The position numbers and the translations under genes were made by a program. The notes under the pieces were generated by a model that was given only the letters and a program-made list of their open reading frames with translations, did not search any database and was not told where the DNA came from. Shown here piece after piece: positions 53,158 through 61,902 of a DNA stretch of 64,000 nucleotides. Source of the DNA: Tateyamaria sp. syn59 (GTDB lineage: Bacteria > Pseudomonadota > Alphaproteobacteria > Rhodobacterales > Rhodobacteraceae); assembly GCF_007995245.1 (NCBI RefSeq), contig NZ_VCBA01000008.1, positions 125,940 to 189,939 on the forward strand, written 5' to 3'. Position 1 is the stretch's first letter; every line of letters starts with the position of its first letter.

Positions 53158-54036
53158 CTAGAATTTGTCGATCGCCACAAGCCAGCGAACAAAAGACAAG
53201 CCTTGTGAAATCAGCACGATAGCGAGTTCCTGAGCGGGTTGGCTAGGCTCTTCTGCTCCTTCTTCGTGGCGGTAGTGGTGCGCGGCATCGATCCACCCCC
53301 CGAACGATCTCAAAATTTGTGCGCTCGACCTCTGCATAGAGGGATGACTTGCATAGTTTGCTTGCAGCAGACGACCTATTTTATCGTTTGCACTCCGCTG
53401 GTCCAAACGATGCGCATCAAACATCAGCTTGAAGAGGTTTTCGTTTGCCCCAAAGACCGAACGGATCGCTTGCACATAGTTCGGGGGCGACGCCATGAGC
53501 GCACCATCTACCTCATTGATACGCGCAAGAGACAAAGCGTATCGAGGCTCAGACATTCCCAGGATCGCCGCTTGCTTTTGGGCCGCATAAGCTCTGTCAA
53601 TAACGGGATGAACTCCGCCTTCGACGTCAATTTCATAAGCTATGTTTTCCTCTCGAAGTATCCGATTAGCTTGTTCGATAAAATCGCCCTGTCGGCTAGC
53701 CTCCACCATCCCTCTGTAAGCAACTGTGATTGTGTCTAAAACCTTGGTCGGGGGTATTTTGCGCAAAAAGTGTACCCAGCTTGACTGGATTCTGCCGTTC
53801 ACGGTTGTTCTGAATTGGGTGCCAATTTCTTCTTCTAACAACGCCGGAAGGGCAGACGGATTAGCCATAAAACCGCTGGTTCTCCGTCCATATTTCATCT
53901 GTGGCTTTCGCGGCTGATACTTGTCCTTCCCAAGCAGCTTGGCCAAGCGATAGCGCATCGTATCGCTATCTTCTAACGGGTCGCCTTGCGATATGTAGGT
54001 TAGGCTAAAGCGTTGCCCTGTTGGTCTATCATTCAT
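53158..54036 (-). CDS. unrecognised 292-aa prophage cargo gene, possible abortive-infection type
   Basis: A 292-residue soluble protein starting MNDRPTGQRFSLTYISQGD at 54036; an in-frame extension to 54183 is unlikely. It is alpha-helical in look: VLDTITVAYRGMVEA, ANRILREENIAYEIDVEGGVHP and the end WIDAAHHYRHEEG followed by a hydrophobic helix (ELAIVLISQGLSFVRWLVAI). From memory the last part resembles C-terminal helical domains of abortive-infection proteins, but this was not checked. Base composition and position between a toxin-antitoxin pair and the tRNA suit prophage cargo. Confidence 0.6.
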   Translation of the reverse strand: MNDRPTGQRFSLTYISQGDPLEDSDTMRYRLAKLLGKDKYQPRKPQMKYGRRTSGFMANPSALPALLEEEIGTQFRTTVNGRIQSSWVHFLRKIPPTKVLDTITVAYRGMVEASRQGDFIEQANRILREENIAYEIDVEGGVHPVIDRAYAAQKQAAILGMSEPRYALSLARINEVDGALMASPPNYVQAIRSVFGANENLFKLMFDAHRLDQRSANDKIGRLLQANYASHPSMQRSSAQILRSFGGWIDAAHHYRHEEGAEEPSQPAQELAIVLISQGLSFVRWLVAIDKF

Positions 54037-54513
54037 GCCACATTGCACCCAGAAGTGTTTCGCCGGTGTCAATAGCTGAGGGCTTCTTGTCAAGTCCGCT
54101 TTGCGTGCTTTACTATGATACTTAGCACCCGCCGCATCGGGTTCTTTGGGCTCGCTCCGGATCCGTCGTACTCTGAGTGCCAATATCAGCGCGCAACCCC
54201 AACGGACACTTTCTTGTCGTGAGCGCTTACACGGCCTATCGGCGGGACGGAACGGCCTTTCAGTGCGGTACAGCCGATGGCTACGTTTCGAACCTCCCCG
54301 AATTGAGGAAAGCTAGCACCACTGCGTGCCGCCGCAGTTCCTCTACCAATACGCCAACGATGCTGCGTGGCTGGAACACAGCCGCCGCACCGATTTCGGC
54401 ACGTAAGCTAAGCCGGTGTCATGTAAAGCGATGAGTTCGCCTACAGTGCGCCAGCCGAAAGGATATCTACAGCAAGCATCATAAAGTTCTTGCTTGTCCG
54501 AATCGTTTCTGTA
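54037..54513. other. stretch without a convincing gene
   Basis: About 480 bp between the 292-aa gene and the higBA operator. ORFs of 85 residues or less occur but lack good ribosome sites and recognisable features. A short reading frame at 54317-54406 (YQYANDAAWLEHSRRTDFG) faintly recalls a transposase C-terminus, which could mean a decayed insertion. Confidence 0.4.
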
Positions 54514-54531
54514 AACTGTCACGTGACAGTT
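54514..54531. promoter_or_regulatory. 18-bp perfect palindrome, likely higBA operator
   Basis: AACTGTCACGTGACAGTT is a perfect inverted repeat whose right end overlaps a TTGACT -35-like element (54530-54535). The half-site AACTGTC recurs at 54554-54560, just before the toxin start at 54565. Autoregulatory binding by the HigA-like HTH protein is the natural reading. Confidence 0.65.
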
Positions 54532-54564
54532 GACTCTAAGTTCTAATTAGATCAACTGTCTAGA

Positions 54565-54855
54565 ATGCTCGATTGCAAAAACATCAAATGCAAAAAACTG
54601 CGTCGCTTTTGGGAAAAAGGCGACGCTAGCAGGATTCGGAGTGACTGGATTGGTCGGGTCAAGCGCATACTTAACGCCCTTGATGTCGCAGTTGGGCCAG
54701 ATGAACTAAATATGCCTTCATATGGATGGCATAAGCTTAAGGAGAATCGGAGCGACACTTACTCAGTCACAGTGTCAAAAAACTGGAGAATAACGTACAA
54801 GTGGTCCGAGGAAGGGCCGCAAGACGTCAACCTTGAGGACTATCATGGCAAGTGA
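54565..54855 (+). CDS. higB: HigB-type toxin (RelE/ParE superfamily)
   Basis: A 96-residue basic protein of the killer-protein (HigB) branch: LRRFWEKGDASRI, RVKRILNALDVAVGPDELNMP and the C-terminal SDTYSVTVSKNWRITYKWSEEGPQDVNLEDYHG are family landmarks, with the active-site Arg and His-type residues near the end. HigB cleaves mRNA on ribosomes. It precedes and overlaps its antitoxin gene by 11 bp, the toxin-first order of hig systems. Confidence 0.93.
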   Translation: MLDCKNIKCKKLRRFWEKGDASRIRSDWIGRVKRILNALDVAVGPDELNMPSYGWHKLKENRSDTYSVTVSKNWRITYKWSEEGPQDVNLEDYHGK

Positions 54856-55162
54856 AACGGGAGCACTCGCTTTTAAGCCACCTCATCCGGGGGAATATTT
54901 GCGGGAAGATATCCTGCCCGCTTTGGACATGAACGCTGCCACGTTCGCCAAGCATTTGGGTGTCCATCGACAGTCGATTTCTAAGCTGCTCAATGAACAA
55001 GCGGGCATCTCTACTGATATGGCTGTCAGGCTAGGAAAAGCACTGCAAAACGGTGCGCGGTTCTGGCTTTCTCTACAAATGCAGTATGATCTTTGGGAGC
55101 GAGAGCAACAAGAGCCCCCAAAGGTTCAGCCCATAGATTGGAACAATGGCGCTGTAGCTTAA
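54845..55162 (+). CDS. higA: HigA-type antitoxin (XRE HTH)
   Basis: A 105-residue protein opening FKPPHPGEYLREDILPALDMN, typical of HigA. The helix-turn-helix is AATFAKHLGVHRQSISKLLNEQAGIST, followed by MAVRLGKALQNGARFWLSLQ. It binds and neutralises HigB and should repress the operon via the palindrome at 54514. ATG at 54845 gives the proper N-terminus. The gene is on the strand opposite to the prophage late genes. Confidence 0.93.
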   Translation: MASETGALAFKPPHPGEYLREDILPALDMNAATFAKHLGVHRQSISKLLNEQAGISTDMAVRLGKALQNGARFWLSLQMQYDLWEREQQEPPKVQPIDWNNGAVA

Positions 55163-55222
55163 TGGCTGGCCCTACGGGGCCAGCCACAACCGCCTCTACT
55201 GCCCGAACAGCATTTATCGTCT

Positions 55223-55498
55223 CTACTTGTCGCGCGTGATCGCATCGATTACTTGCCGATGGTTCTCCCGCATTTCGTCGCGGATCTCCTGCACTCGACT
55301 ATCCAAGCGTTTTATATGACCGTCCAAGTCATCTCGGCGGACGTACTTTTCCTTCACATCGTCGATGCGATCATGAAGTGCGGCCGTGCGCGCAGTTATC
55401 TTGTTTGACAGGTTTCTAAACGCACCGATCAGCGCTGTTCCGAAAAACAGCGTGATCGTCATCGCAATCCCGATCACCCACTTTAGATCCTCACTCAT
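55223..55498 (-). CDS. phage TM/coiled-coil protein, possibly lysis-associated
   Basis: A 91-residue protein. An N-terminal membrane helix (WVIGIAMTITLFFGTALIGAF) is followed by a long charged coiled coil with VKEKYVRRDDLDGHIKRLDSRVQEIRDEMRENHRQ. Similar small proteins are frequent next to phage lysis genes. The topology (short inside, coiled coil outside) would suit an inner-membrane spanin, but no partner lipoprotein was found. Starts with ATG at 55498. Confidence 0.7.
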   Translation of the reverse strand: MSEDLKWVIGIAMTITLFFGTALIGAFRNLSNKITARTAALHDRIDDVKEKYVRRDDLDGHIKRLDSRVQEIRDEMRENHRQVIDAITRDK

Positions 55499-55569
55499 TG
55501 CACCCCTGCCTCATATTTTGTCACCACCACTCGTTGGGCAGCCTCTTACCCGCGTTTCGTATCAAAGGA

Positions 55570-56163
55570 TCAGGCTTGGTTGGCCTTCCATTCATCCAGG
55601 GCCGCGTTGCCCGTGGATGTGTTCGTCGCTGCGATTTCAAGCTTGGCGTCGGTGCCGGTATGCGCCACACCCGGCGTCCGCTCGGTCGGTGCGGGGTCGC
55701 GGTCCAACGCCCGCAAGTCCTCGATGTTGCTGATGACATCCGGCACCGCCGAGATGCGGCTGGCAATCTCGCGCTGGAAGTCCTGCGCCTTGGCCTGATG
55801 CCGCGCACCGAAGTAGAACGACACGACAACGCCCAGGAGCCACCACAGCGGCTCCGGTACGAGGGCAAGGCCCTGCATGCGCTCAGAGAACCAAATGGGC
55901 GACGTCATAGCCGAGACAAACAGCGCCAAGACACCGATGGCCATGGCAGGGCGCGGAATGCGGTTTAAGGCATCCACAAACCGATCGAAGAGGCCGCGGC
56001 GCTGGTGCGCGAACTCCGATCCGAACTGAATCATGGCTTGCATCTGCACCTCGTGCGCGCGCACCGCGCCGCCTTCGGCATTCTCGCGGAAGACCTCAAC
56101 CGTGTCCTTGACGATATTGCGCTCACCAAACAGCAGCGCCATCAAATGTGTAATCATCCCCAT
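55570..56163 (-). CDS. phage holin of the GTA 3-TM family
   Basis: A 197-residue membrane protein. An amphipathic N-terminus (MITHLMALLFG) precedes two clear TM helices (AMAIGVLALFVSAMTSPIWF and PLWWLLGVVVSFYFGARH) and a hydrophilic tail. The layout matches the holin family known from gene transfer agents. Holins permeabilise the inner membrane to release the endolysin. Its start overlaps the endolysin gene by 10 bp, so the two are coupled. Confidence 0.85.
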   Translation of the reverse strand: MGMITHLMALLFGERNIVKDTVEVFRENAEGGAVRAHEVQMQAMIQFGSEFAHQRRGLFDRFVDALNRIPRPAMAIGVLALFVSAMTSPIWFSERMQGLALVPEPLWWLLGVVVSFYFGARHQAKAQDFQREIASRISAVPDVISNIEDLRALDRDPAPTERTPGVAHTGTDAKLEIAATNTSTGNAALDEWKANQA

Positions 56164-56765
56164 GCGGAAACCCTCTCTTGGAATTGTGCGCCGGTCATGT
56201 GGAACCGGGGCGAGATGAACTCTTCGGCGCGCTTGATCCAGCCGCCCTTACCCCCTGCCCTTGTGCGCGCGAACTTGCGACTTGCAGGGCGGTTGTCGGC
56301 GATGCGGAAGTAGTAGTTCCGCCGCGCGATCCCGTAGGCATCGACGAGGTGGTCGCCCGCCTTTGCAAAGACGCGCCCTGTGGCACCAATCGTTTGCGGT
56401 CCAAGCGCCCCATCGACCGACACCGGCTCTTGGAACTCAGCCAGAAGCCGTTGCAGGATCTTGATCGCGTTACCACCGGCATTCACGTACATGTCGAACA
56501 CAGTGGCGTGCAGCGCGGCCGGCAGCTCGGCGATGCGCGGGCGTTCAAAGTAGTGCGTTATGAAGATGTCTATGGCCTGGTCGCGCGTCAGCAGGCGCAC
56601 ATCGCGCACGTCAACATCTCCGTCGCGGTCGAGGTCTAGCCCGAGCCGTCGCATCGTGTGGATGGTCACGCCAAAGTTGGTCGCGCCCCCAGGGTCATCC
56701 GGGTCGTTGACGAACCCGCCCTCGCGCCGGAGGATTTCAGAGGCAATCTCTCGTACAGACGTCAT
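56154..56765 (-). CDS. phage endolysin, GH108 N-acetylmuramidase
   Basis: A 203-residue glycoside hydrolase. The GH108 catalytic Glu is in the N-terminal REGGFVNDPDDPGGATNFGVT, close to the ATG. A peptidoglycan-binding-like C-terminal part follows with MYVNAGGNAIKILQRLL and VDGALGPQTIGA. There is no signal peptide, so release depends on the holin encoded directly downstream. A hairpin at 56774-56789 covers the ribosome site region of this gene. Confidence 0.93.
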   Translation of the reverse strand: MTSVREIASEILRREGGFVNDPDDPGGATNFGVTIHTMRRLGLDLDRDGDVDVRDVRLLTRDQAIDIFITHYFERPRIAELPAALHATVFDMYVNAGGNAIKILQRLLAEFQEPVSVDGALGPQTIGATGRVFAKAGDHLVDAYGIARRNYYFRIADNRPASRKFARTRAGGKGGWIKRAEEFISPRFHMTGAQFQERVSAWG

Positions 56766-56773
56766 GTGTCATT

Positions 56774-56789
56774 CACCCGTTTCCGGGTG
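56774..56789 (-). promoter_or_regulatory. hairpin over the endolysin translation start
   Basis: CACCCG and CGGGTG form a perfect 6-bp stem with a 4-nt loop. On the minus strand the GGGTGA arm, the most likely ribosome binding site, ends about 8 nt before the endolysin ATG at 56765. It could delay translation of the lysis enzyme. Confidence 0.5.
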
Positions 56790-56840
56790 CCCCATGCTGT
56801 TGAAGGATGTCGTGAAGCTGTGAGCCGGTCGGCCTGCGAC

Positions 56841-57275
56841 CTAACTGGCGGCAGGTAGCGCGTTGAAATCCGCGCTTATGATCTCGTCCTTACGCGCCTG
56901 CGTCAGGGCGCCAGCAGTCACCAGATCAGCAAGCGCGGCATCGATGCGTGCGTCGCCCAAGGAGATTGTGCTGGCGGCACGCAGTTCGTCAAAGAGAAGG
57001 GCCAGATCGATGTCGCCCATCTCCTCTGTTTTGATGGCGCGCCGTTCGGCGATGGAAAAGAGCGCCATGAACTCCGCCCATGTTCCCGCATGACGCGGCG
57101 CGACAGGGCTGTCGGGAGCAACGAAGGCACCATCGACCAGTTCCATGCCGGGGATCGCATCGGCTTCCATGAAGTCCCCCACGAGGTCGGGATACTTGGC
57201 CTGGTGTTCGGCCAGTGTTGCCACATCGCGCCAAGCGCATACGACGACGCCGTTTTCAATTTGAACCACGGACAT
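56841..57275 (-). CDS. phage protein of unknown function downstream of tail genes
   Basis: A 144-residue acidic protein (VQIENGVVVCAWRDVATLAEHQAKYPDLVG, FMEADAIPGMELVDGAFVAPDS, EFMALFSIAERRAIKTEEMGDIDLALLFDELRAA). The N-terminal half resembles the short domain found in tail-fibre-associated or assembly proteins in alphaproteobacterial prophages. It starts 2 bp after the stop of the preceding gene, so it is in the late operon. No domain can be named with confidence. Confidence 0.75.
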   Translation of the reverse strand: MSVVQIENGVVVCAWRDVATLAEHQAKYPDLVGDFMEADAIPGMELVDGAFVAPDSPVAPRHAGTWAEFMALFSIAERRAIKTEEMGDIDLALLFDELRAASTISLGDARIDAALADLVTAGALTQARKDEIISADFNALPAAS

Positions 57276-57277
57276 GA

Positions 57278-57979
57278 TCAGGCCACCTTTCGGAATTCGA
57301 GTTGCGCGTAGATGTTCGGCCATCCCGCGTAGCCGACCGGTTCGCCCAAACCGTTGTTATTCGACACGTTTGATACGTGCCACATCTGGACCGCTCCCTG
57401 TGCGGAGAGTGTAAAACGACCGACCACCAGGCTTGTAGCCGTGGACAGGTAGATACCGCTGCTTTCGACAGACAATCCGTAGACCAGATCGATTCCTGAT
57501 GCCGCGTCACGCAGTGAAACTTGTGACTGCAGGGTCCCGGCGCTGATGGACGATCCAAAAACATCATAAGTCCCGGCGGGCAATGTACATGTCGAAGCCT
57601 GCAATGAAGCACCGGGAACATCGTTCACATCAACGACGTTAAGCTTTCGTTGTACGGCTACATCGTTACCAGACGCTCCACCCCGAGTGGTGGGCGATTC
57701 CTGATGCAGCACCCGAAATATCTTCGGGCTGTCAGACACCCGCTCACCCGCTGCGACGTCGATCTCAAAGAGGAAGATGTCGGCTGACCCATCAAACAGC
57801 ATCACGCGCCAGTTTGGGGCCGACGTATCGATCCACACCGTCCCAGCGACCGCGTAAGGGGGACGGGCCACCCCGCCATGCCCAGAGTTCAGCGCGTCCC
57901 GAAACAATCCCAGCAACTCTGCGAGTTGCGCACCGTTTGTCGCTTCGGGATCGATGACCCCGAAATCATATTGAGCCAT
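57278..57979 (-). CDS. phage virion protein of unknown function, possible tail fibre/appendage
   Basis: A 233-residue protein opening YDFGVIDPEATNGAQLAELLGLFRDALNSGH. The middle and end are rich in Ser, Thr and Gly with beta-type alternation (AGTVWIDTSAPNWRVMLFDG, SISAGTLQSQVSLRD, GIYLSTATSLVVGRFTLSAQG), as in phage fibre or decorating proteins. It lies between the J-like gene and the lysis genes. Receptor binding is a guess. Confidence 0.75.
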   Translation of the reverse strand: MAQYDFGVIDPEATNGAQLAELLGLFRDALNSGHGGVARPPYAVAGTVWIDTSAPNWRVMLFDGSADIFLFEIDVAAGERVSDSPKIFRVLHQESPTTRGGASGNDVAVQRKLNVVDVNDVPGASLQASTCTLPAGTYDVFGSSISAGTLQSQVSLRDAASGIDLVYGLSVESSGIYLSTATSLVVGRFTLSAQGAVQMWHVSNVSNNNGLGEPVGYAGWPNIYAQLEFRKVA

Positions 57980-58014
57980 CTTGGCCCCTCCTCTGTTTGC
58001 AAAATCGGGCCGCG

Positions 58015-61000
58015 CTACTGCACGCGGCCATATCCCTTGGCCACCCAGTCGAAGGAACAGGCGACCCCTGTCCCAGACGGATCGACAAATCGCTGGTGAA
58101 AGCCCTCGCGCGTCACCTGTGTGCGGATCGAGCGCGCGCCAGATGGCAGCTCCTGCCCGTCCACTGCGATGGCTGGCCGTTCCCTAAACGGCGGCAGGAA
58201 GGCAACGTAGACACCTGTTGGCGGACACTCGACATCATCCCCGGCCTCAATCCTGTCTGGCATGTCGATCAGCAAGGACAACGCATTGATGCGGATGCTG
58301 ACAACCGGATCGTTGCTGTTCATCAAAAGCCGGAACCGGAAGCCACGGGCAACGTAGTCGCCCACGTAGAAGTCAGCCCAGTCCGACCAGGTGGCCGCCG
58401 GGTCGCTTGGATCCTCGGACGTCACGCTGACCTGAAGGCGCACAGACCAGGCGTCATCATCCACACGTGTCAGATTGTCGAGAATCGACAGGCTGGACCA
58501 CCCCGCCATCGCATCATCCACTAGGTACCCGAAGGCTTGCAACTGCGCCGACAGACGTGAGGTGTAGACGTCGGTCAGATCGACCTGTTCGGAAACGAGA
58601 TATTCTCCTGCCGAGACCGCGCCGCCCTCAAACCCGATCCGCCGGACGTCCTGCAGGTTTGACCAGGTTTGGATCGGCGCATCGGAATAGAGCCCAAGCG
58701 ATCCGGATACGGCTGCCATGCCTGGCGATTTCAAACCGGGCCAGTGCGGGGCCTCCGTGATGGTTTTCACCACGTTGAAATGTTGCAGCGACATGCTGGT
58801 GTTCTCGACGGACACGGCGTTGCGGCTCGCGGTGCCAAACACCGATACCGCCTTGACCAGGAAGCGCCCCGGCAGCGACGGGACGGTCACAGACCGGCCT
58901 GGCACATCAACTTCAACGTCAACGGCCTGCTGCCAGCCATCCCCGGAACCCGTCGCCAAGTGGCGCACGTGGTAGTGTGCGACCGATGGCCCGCCTGCGT
59001 CCCATGTGAGCTGGGCATAGTCCCCGATCACCTTGATCCGCAGTCCGGTCACATCTGCCGGATAGATCAGGTCAGCAGACAGACGGAACAACTTGGGCAC
59101 AAAGTCGGACGCAACCCCTGTCGCAGTATTCACCGCAGCGACCTCGACGCGATATGGCCCTTCCTGTGTCCCTTCTAGCGCGATATCGACCGACTGCATT
59201 GGTGTGTCGGGCAGGATCCGGCGCTGTCCGTCGGCATCCGTGAAGGCAACCCGATACGACAAGGCGGCACCCGTGATGGGGCTTTGCCAACTGATCGTGG
59301 CCACCAGCCCCGTTGGACTCGCTCGGAACCACGTGCGCACGTCGAGCGCGCGCGTGACAGACGGACGTCCTAGCGACGGCAAGATGTAGGGCGCTGTGTC
59401 GTCCACTCGAATGCCCTGCTCGATGCGGGCAAACTTGTTCGGGTCATCCTCAAGGGCGATAATGCCGAAGAGGTGCTTTTTGGGCCTGTTGGACAGCACG
59501 CGGAAAAGGCGCGGCGCAAGGTTCGATGCGGTCATGATGAACACGGTACCGGGCCGGATGTTGGCCGGAAGCGGCGCCGTCACGGCCAGATCTGTCACCA
59601 CCCCGTCCTGCCCCGCAATAAGAGACGCCTCTACAAAGTCGCCCACATCATTGGCCAGCAGCAGCCTGTAGGTCTCTGCCGCCTGAAGCGTCACAGGATC
59701 ATCGATCGTCAGCGACCGCCGATCTGCCGTGATCGATAGAACCCGCCCCCCCATGCGAAAGCCCATGCGGTGTTTATCGGCAATCAGGATACGGTCGCCG
59801 GGGCGCAGGGCAGCGTGGTCATAGCCCGCTTGATAGGTCACCGTGTCACGCTGGGTTGTGTCCGTATCGACCAGCCATTTTGCAGCGCGCAATCCTTCGC
59901 CCCGCGATGTTGTGTAGGGCAAATTGATGTCTGACTGCCGTCGACCGTACCGCTGGATCGCATCGTGATCTTCATAGACGATGCCCGCCTTGAGCCTGTA
60001 GTGATCCTCCGGATCGCGGAGACTGGCCACAACAGCTGTCTTGCGCGCCGATAGGTCCGAGCCCGCGTAGTTGAACGCGCCATCGACCACGTTGGCATTG
60101 GTCACCAGCTTGACCGGATCGGCGGGTGCATCCTGCACCGGCACCACGGCACCCGCGCCCCAATAGGTCACCCCACGCCATGCCGATGAAAGTTGGGTGA
60201 TGACCTGATATGCCGCCTCACGGGTGTTCATCGGCCCGTTCATGGTGAAGCGCGGCTCGACCCCACCTCGACCGTCTGGCACGTTTTCATCGCAATACTT
60301 GCCGATCTGGTAGATCCGCCACTTGTCTACGAGTTCAGGCGCAATGCGCTCCCCCAGCCCCCAACGATTTTCCAGAAACACCGTGTAGGTGAAGAACGCC
60401 GGGTTGTTGGAATAAACGTACTTAAACGTGCCATCCCAAATCGTCGTCTCATCGTAGGTTCGGGTGACCGGATCATAGTTGCTGGGCACCCAGCACTTCA
60501 TGCCCTTCAGGCGATAGGATCGGCGCGGAATGCGGCCACCGAAAGCCTGCGCAGGAACCGCAAGCGCGACATAGGCGGTGTTTGGGTAGGACAACTTGGC
60601 GTCGATGATTTCCGTGTAGGACACGAAGAACAGATCATCGGAGATGTTGCTTACCGTCTGGTCCGGTGTGCGGCGGCGCACGCGCACCGTGACGGGCCGC
60701 ACGGGCGGCAGTTCCACCCGGTAGGCGCGCTGATAACCGGACGTGGTTTTGCCGCTTAGACGCAAATCCGCAATGGTATTCCAGCCCGCATTCCCGGCTT
60801 GCAGATCGATCGAGAAATCCACCGTCGCGCCGGTCAAATCACCATTGTCCTTGTTGAGAAAGGTCAACTGGCTCACGCCCACCTTGACCCGGATGGCATC
60901 GACATCTTCTGCTGTGATGCTGCGAGAGACAGGCTGGGATTGCTTGACCTCGACACCAACGCCGACCTCGTTTTCGACAGCGGCAAAACCGGGCACAGGC

Positions 61001-61269
61001 TCTTGATCCGGTGTGCCTGTGCGCAGTTCAAACCGCACCCCGGAAAAGTTGAAGGTGCCATCCGGGTTCTGAAGCGGCGTGTCATCGAAATAGACGCACT
61101 TGGCCGGATAGTCAGGATCTGCCCAGCCTTCGATCTCGCCTTCGGACACCACGTCCAGCACCATCGCCGTGGCGTCCGTAAGCAGGTTGTCGGGGGCCTC
61201 ATAGGGCGTGCGCTGCTGCTGTGAGCCGCCCTTACCCCCACCCTTTGCACCTCGAAGCGGTTTGTTCAT
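58015..61269 (-). CDS. phage tail-tip protein J (host specificity, lambda J-like)
   Basis: A 1084-residue protein. Its first two thirds match the lambda tail-tip J family: VLDVVSEGEIEGW, SYTEIIDAKLSYPNTAYVAL, GMKCWVPSNYDPVTRTY, SNNPAFFTYTVFLENRWGLG and YCDENVPDGRGGVEPRFT. Fibronectin type III-like repeats with VSWQSP-like elements occupy about residues 640-900, and the C-terminus carries a receptor-facing region. ATG at 61269 overlaps the I gene by 4 nt. This protein probably fixes the host range. Confidence 0.93.
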   Translation of the reverse strand: MNKPLRGAKGGGKGGSQQQRTPYEAPDNLLTDATAMVLDVVSEGEIEGWADPDYPAKCVYFDDTPLQNPDGTFNFSGVRFELRTGTPDQEPVPGFAAVENEVGVGVEVKQSQPVSRSITAEDVDAIRVKVGVSQLTFLNKDNGDLTGATVDFSIDLQAGNAGWNTIADLRLSGKTTSGYQRAYRVELPPVRPVTVRVRRRTPDQTVSNISDDLFFVSYTEIIDAKLSYPNTAYVALAVPAQAFGGRIPRRSYRLKGMKCWVPSNYDPVTRTYDETTIWDGTFKYVYSNNPAFFTYTVFLENRWGLGERIAPELVDKWRIYQIGKYCDENVPDGRGGVEPRFTMNGPMNTREAAYQVITQLSSAWRGVTYWGAGAVVPVQDAPADPVKLVTNANVVDGAFNYAGSDLSARKTAVVASLRDPEDHYRLKAGIVYEDHDAIQRYGRRQSDINLPYTTSRGEGLRAAKWLVDTDTTQRDTVTYQAGYDHAALRPGDRILIADKHRMGFRMGGRVLSITADRRSLTIDDPVTLQAAETYRLLLANDVGDFVEASLIAGQDGVVTDLAVTAPLPANIRPGTVFIMTASNLAPRLFRVLSNRPKKHLFGIIALEDDPNKFARIEQGIRVDDTAPYILPSLGRPSVTRALDVRTWFRASPTGLVATISWQSPITGAALSYRVAFTDADGQRRILPDTPMQSVDIALEGTQEGPYRVEVAAVNTATGVASDFVPKLFRLSADLIYPADVTGLRIKVIGDYAQLTWDAGGPSVAHYHVRHLATGSGDGWQQAVDVEVDVPGRSVTVPSLPGRFLVKAVSVFGTASRNAVSVENTSMSLQHFNVVKTITEAPHWPGLKSPGMAAVSGSLGLYSDAPIQTWSNLQDVRRIGFEGGAVSAGEYLVSEQVDLTDVYTSRLSAQLQAFGYLVDDAMAGWSSLSILDNLTRVDDDAWSVRLQVSVTSEDPSDPAATWSDWADFYVGDYVARGFRFRLLMNSNDPVVSIRINALSLLIDMPDRIEAGDDVECPPTGVYVAFLPPFRERPAIAVDGQELPSGARSIRTQVTREGFHQRFVDPSGTGVACSFDWVAKGYGRVQ

Positions 61270-61856
61270 CCGATCCGGTCCTCGACATGGATGGCGGCGG
61301 ATACGACCACGGAGCCAACCTCGCATTCGCCGACCAACACAGGCACAGCGACACCCGGCGCGGTGACGTTTACGGCGCTGCCAAAGAGTTGCGATTTTGG
61401 CTGCTCGCGTTCTTCGTAGTTTGCCCTCGATGGGGTTGGGGCCAGCATCTGGGACACGCCGCCAAGCGCGAGTGCCACACCAGTCCGTGCTGCAAAATCA
61501 GACACGGCAGTCAGAAACTGTGTAGAGCCAGGAATGAGAAATGACGCGGCGATCAGCACAGATCCCAGAATGATCTTGCCAAGCCCGCGCCGCTTGGCTC
61601 CAATCGCGCGCGGCACGATATGCAGTTCTGTTTCATCGTCTGCGAAGACCACATGCAGTTCCTGCGGGGTCTGGTCCCGCCCGTCGATCTCCGCACCGCG
61701 AAACACCTGGTAGTAGCGGTCACGCATATGCGCTTCAAAGCCATCAACCATAGTACAGAGCGCGCGAACGGCCTCCGCCGGGCTGTCGATCGCCAAGCGG
61801 AATTCGAGGCCAAAGGCTTCTCCCAAGGCCCCGTGCAGGTAGACTGTGCGGATCAT
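61266..61856 (-). CDS. phage tail assembly protein I (lambda I-like)
   Basis: A 196-residue protein. The N-terminal ubiquitin-like part has SPAEAVRALCTMVDGFEAHMRD and YYQVFRGAEIDG, and HIVPRAIGAKRRGLGKIILG is the family joint, followed by a hydrophobic region (GSVLIAASFLIPGSTQFL) and GVSQMLAP. VLVGECEVGSVVVSAAIHVED ends it. This matches lambda I. It overlaps J by 4 nt and follows K by 46 bp. Confidence 0.9.
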   Translation of the reverse strand: MIRTVYLHGALGEAFGLEFRLAIDSPAEAVRALCTMVDGFEAHMRDRYYQVFRGAEIDGRDQTPQELHVVFADDETELHIVPRAIGAKRRGLGKIILGSVLIAASFLIPGSTQFLTAVSDFAARTGVALALGGVSQMLAPTPSRANYEEREQPKSQLFGSAVNVTAPGVAVPVLVGECEVGSVVVSAAIHVEDRIG

Positions 61857-61902
61857 TATTTATGCTCGTTTCGGTGAGTTGGCTGAACCATCGAAACCGC
61901 CC

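Noticed and set aside
54317-54406. Short frame resembling the C-terminus of an IS1595-type transposase
   Set aside because: Only about 30 residues, no upstream domain, no terminal inverted repeats seen; mentioned only as a possible decayed remnant.
55521-55868. 115-codon minus-strand frame inside the holin gene as an overlapping spanin lipoprotein
   Set aside because: No lipobox or signal peptide; Arg/Ser-rich shadow composition.
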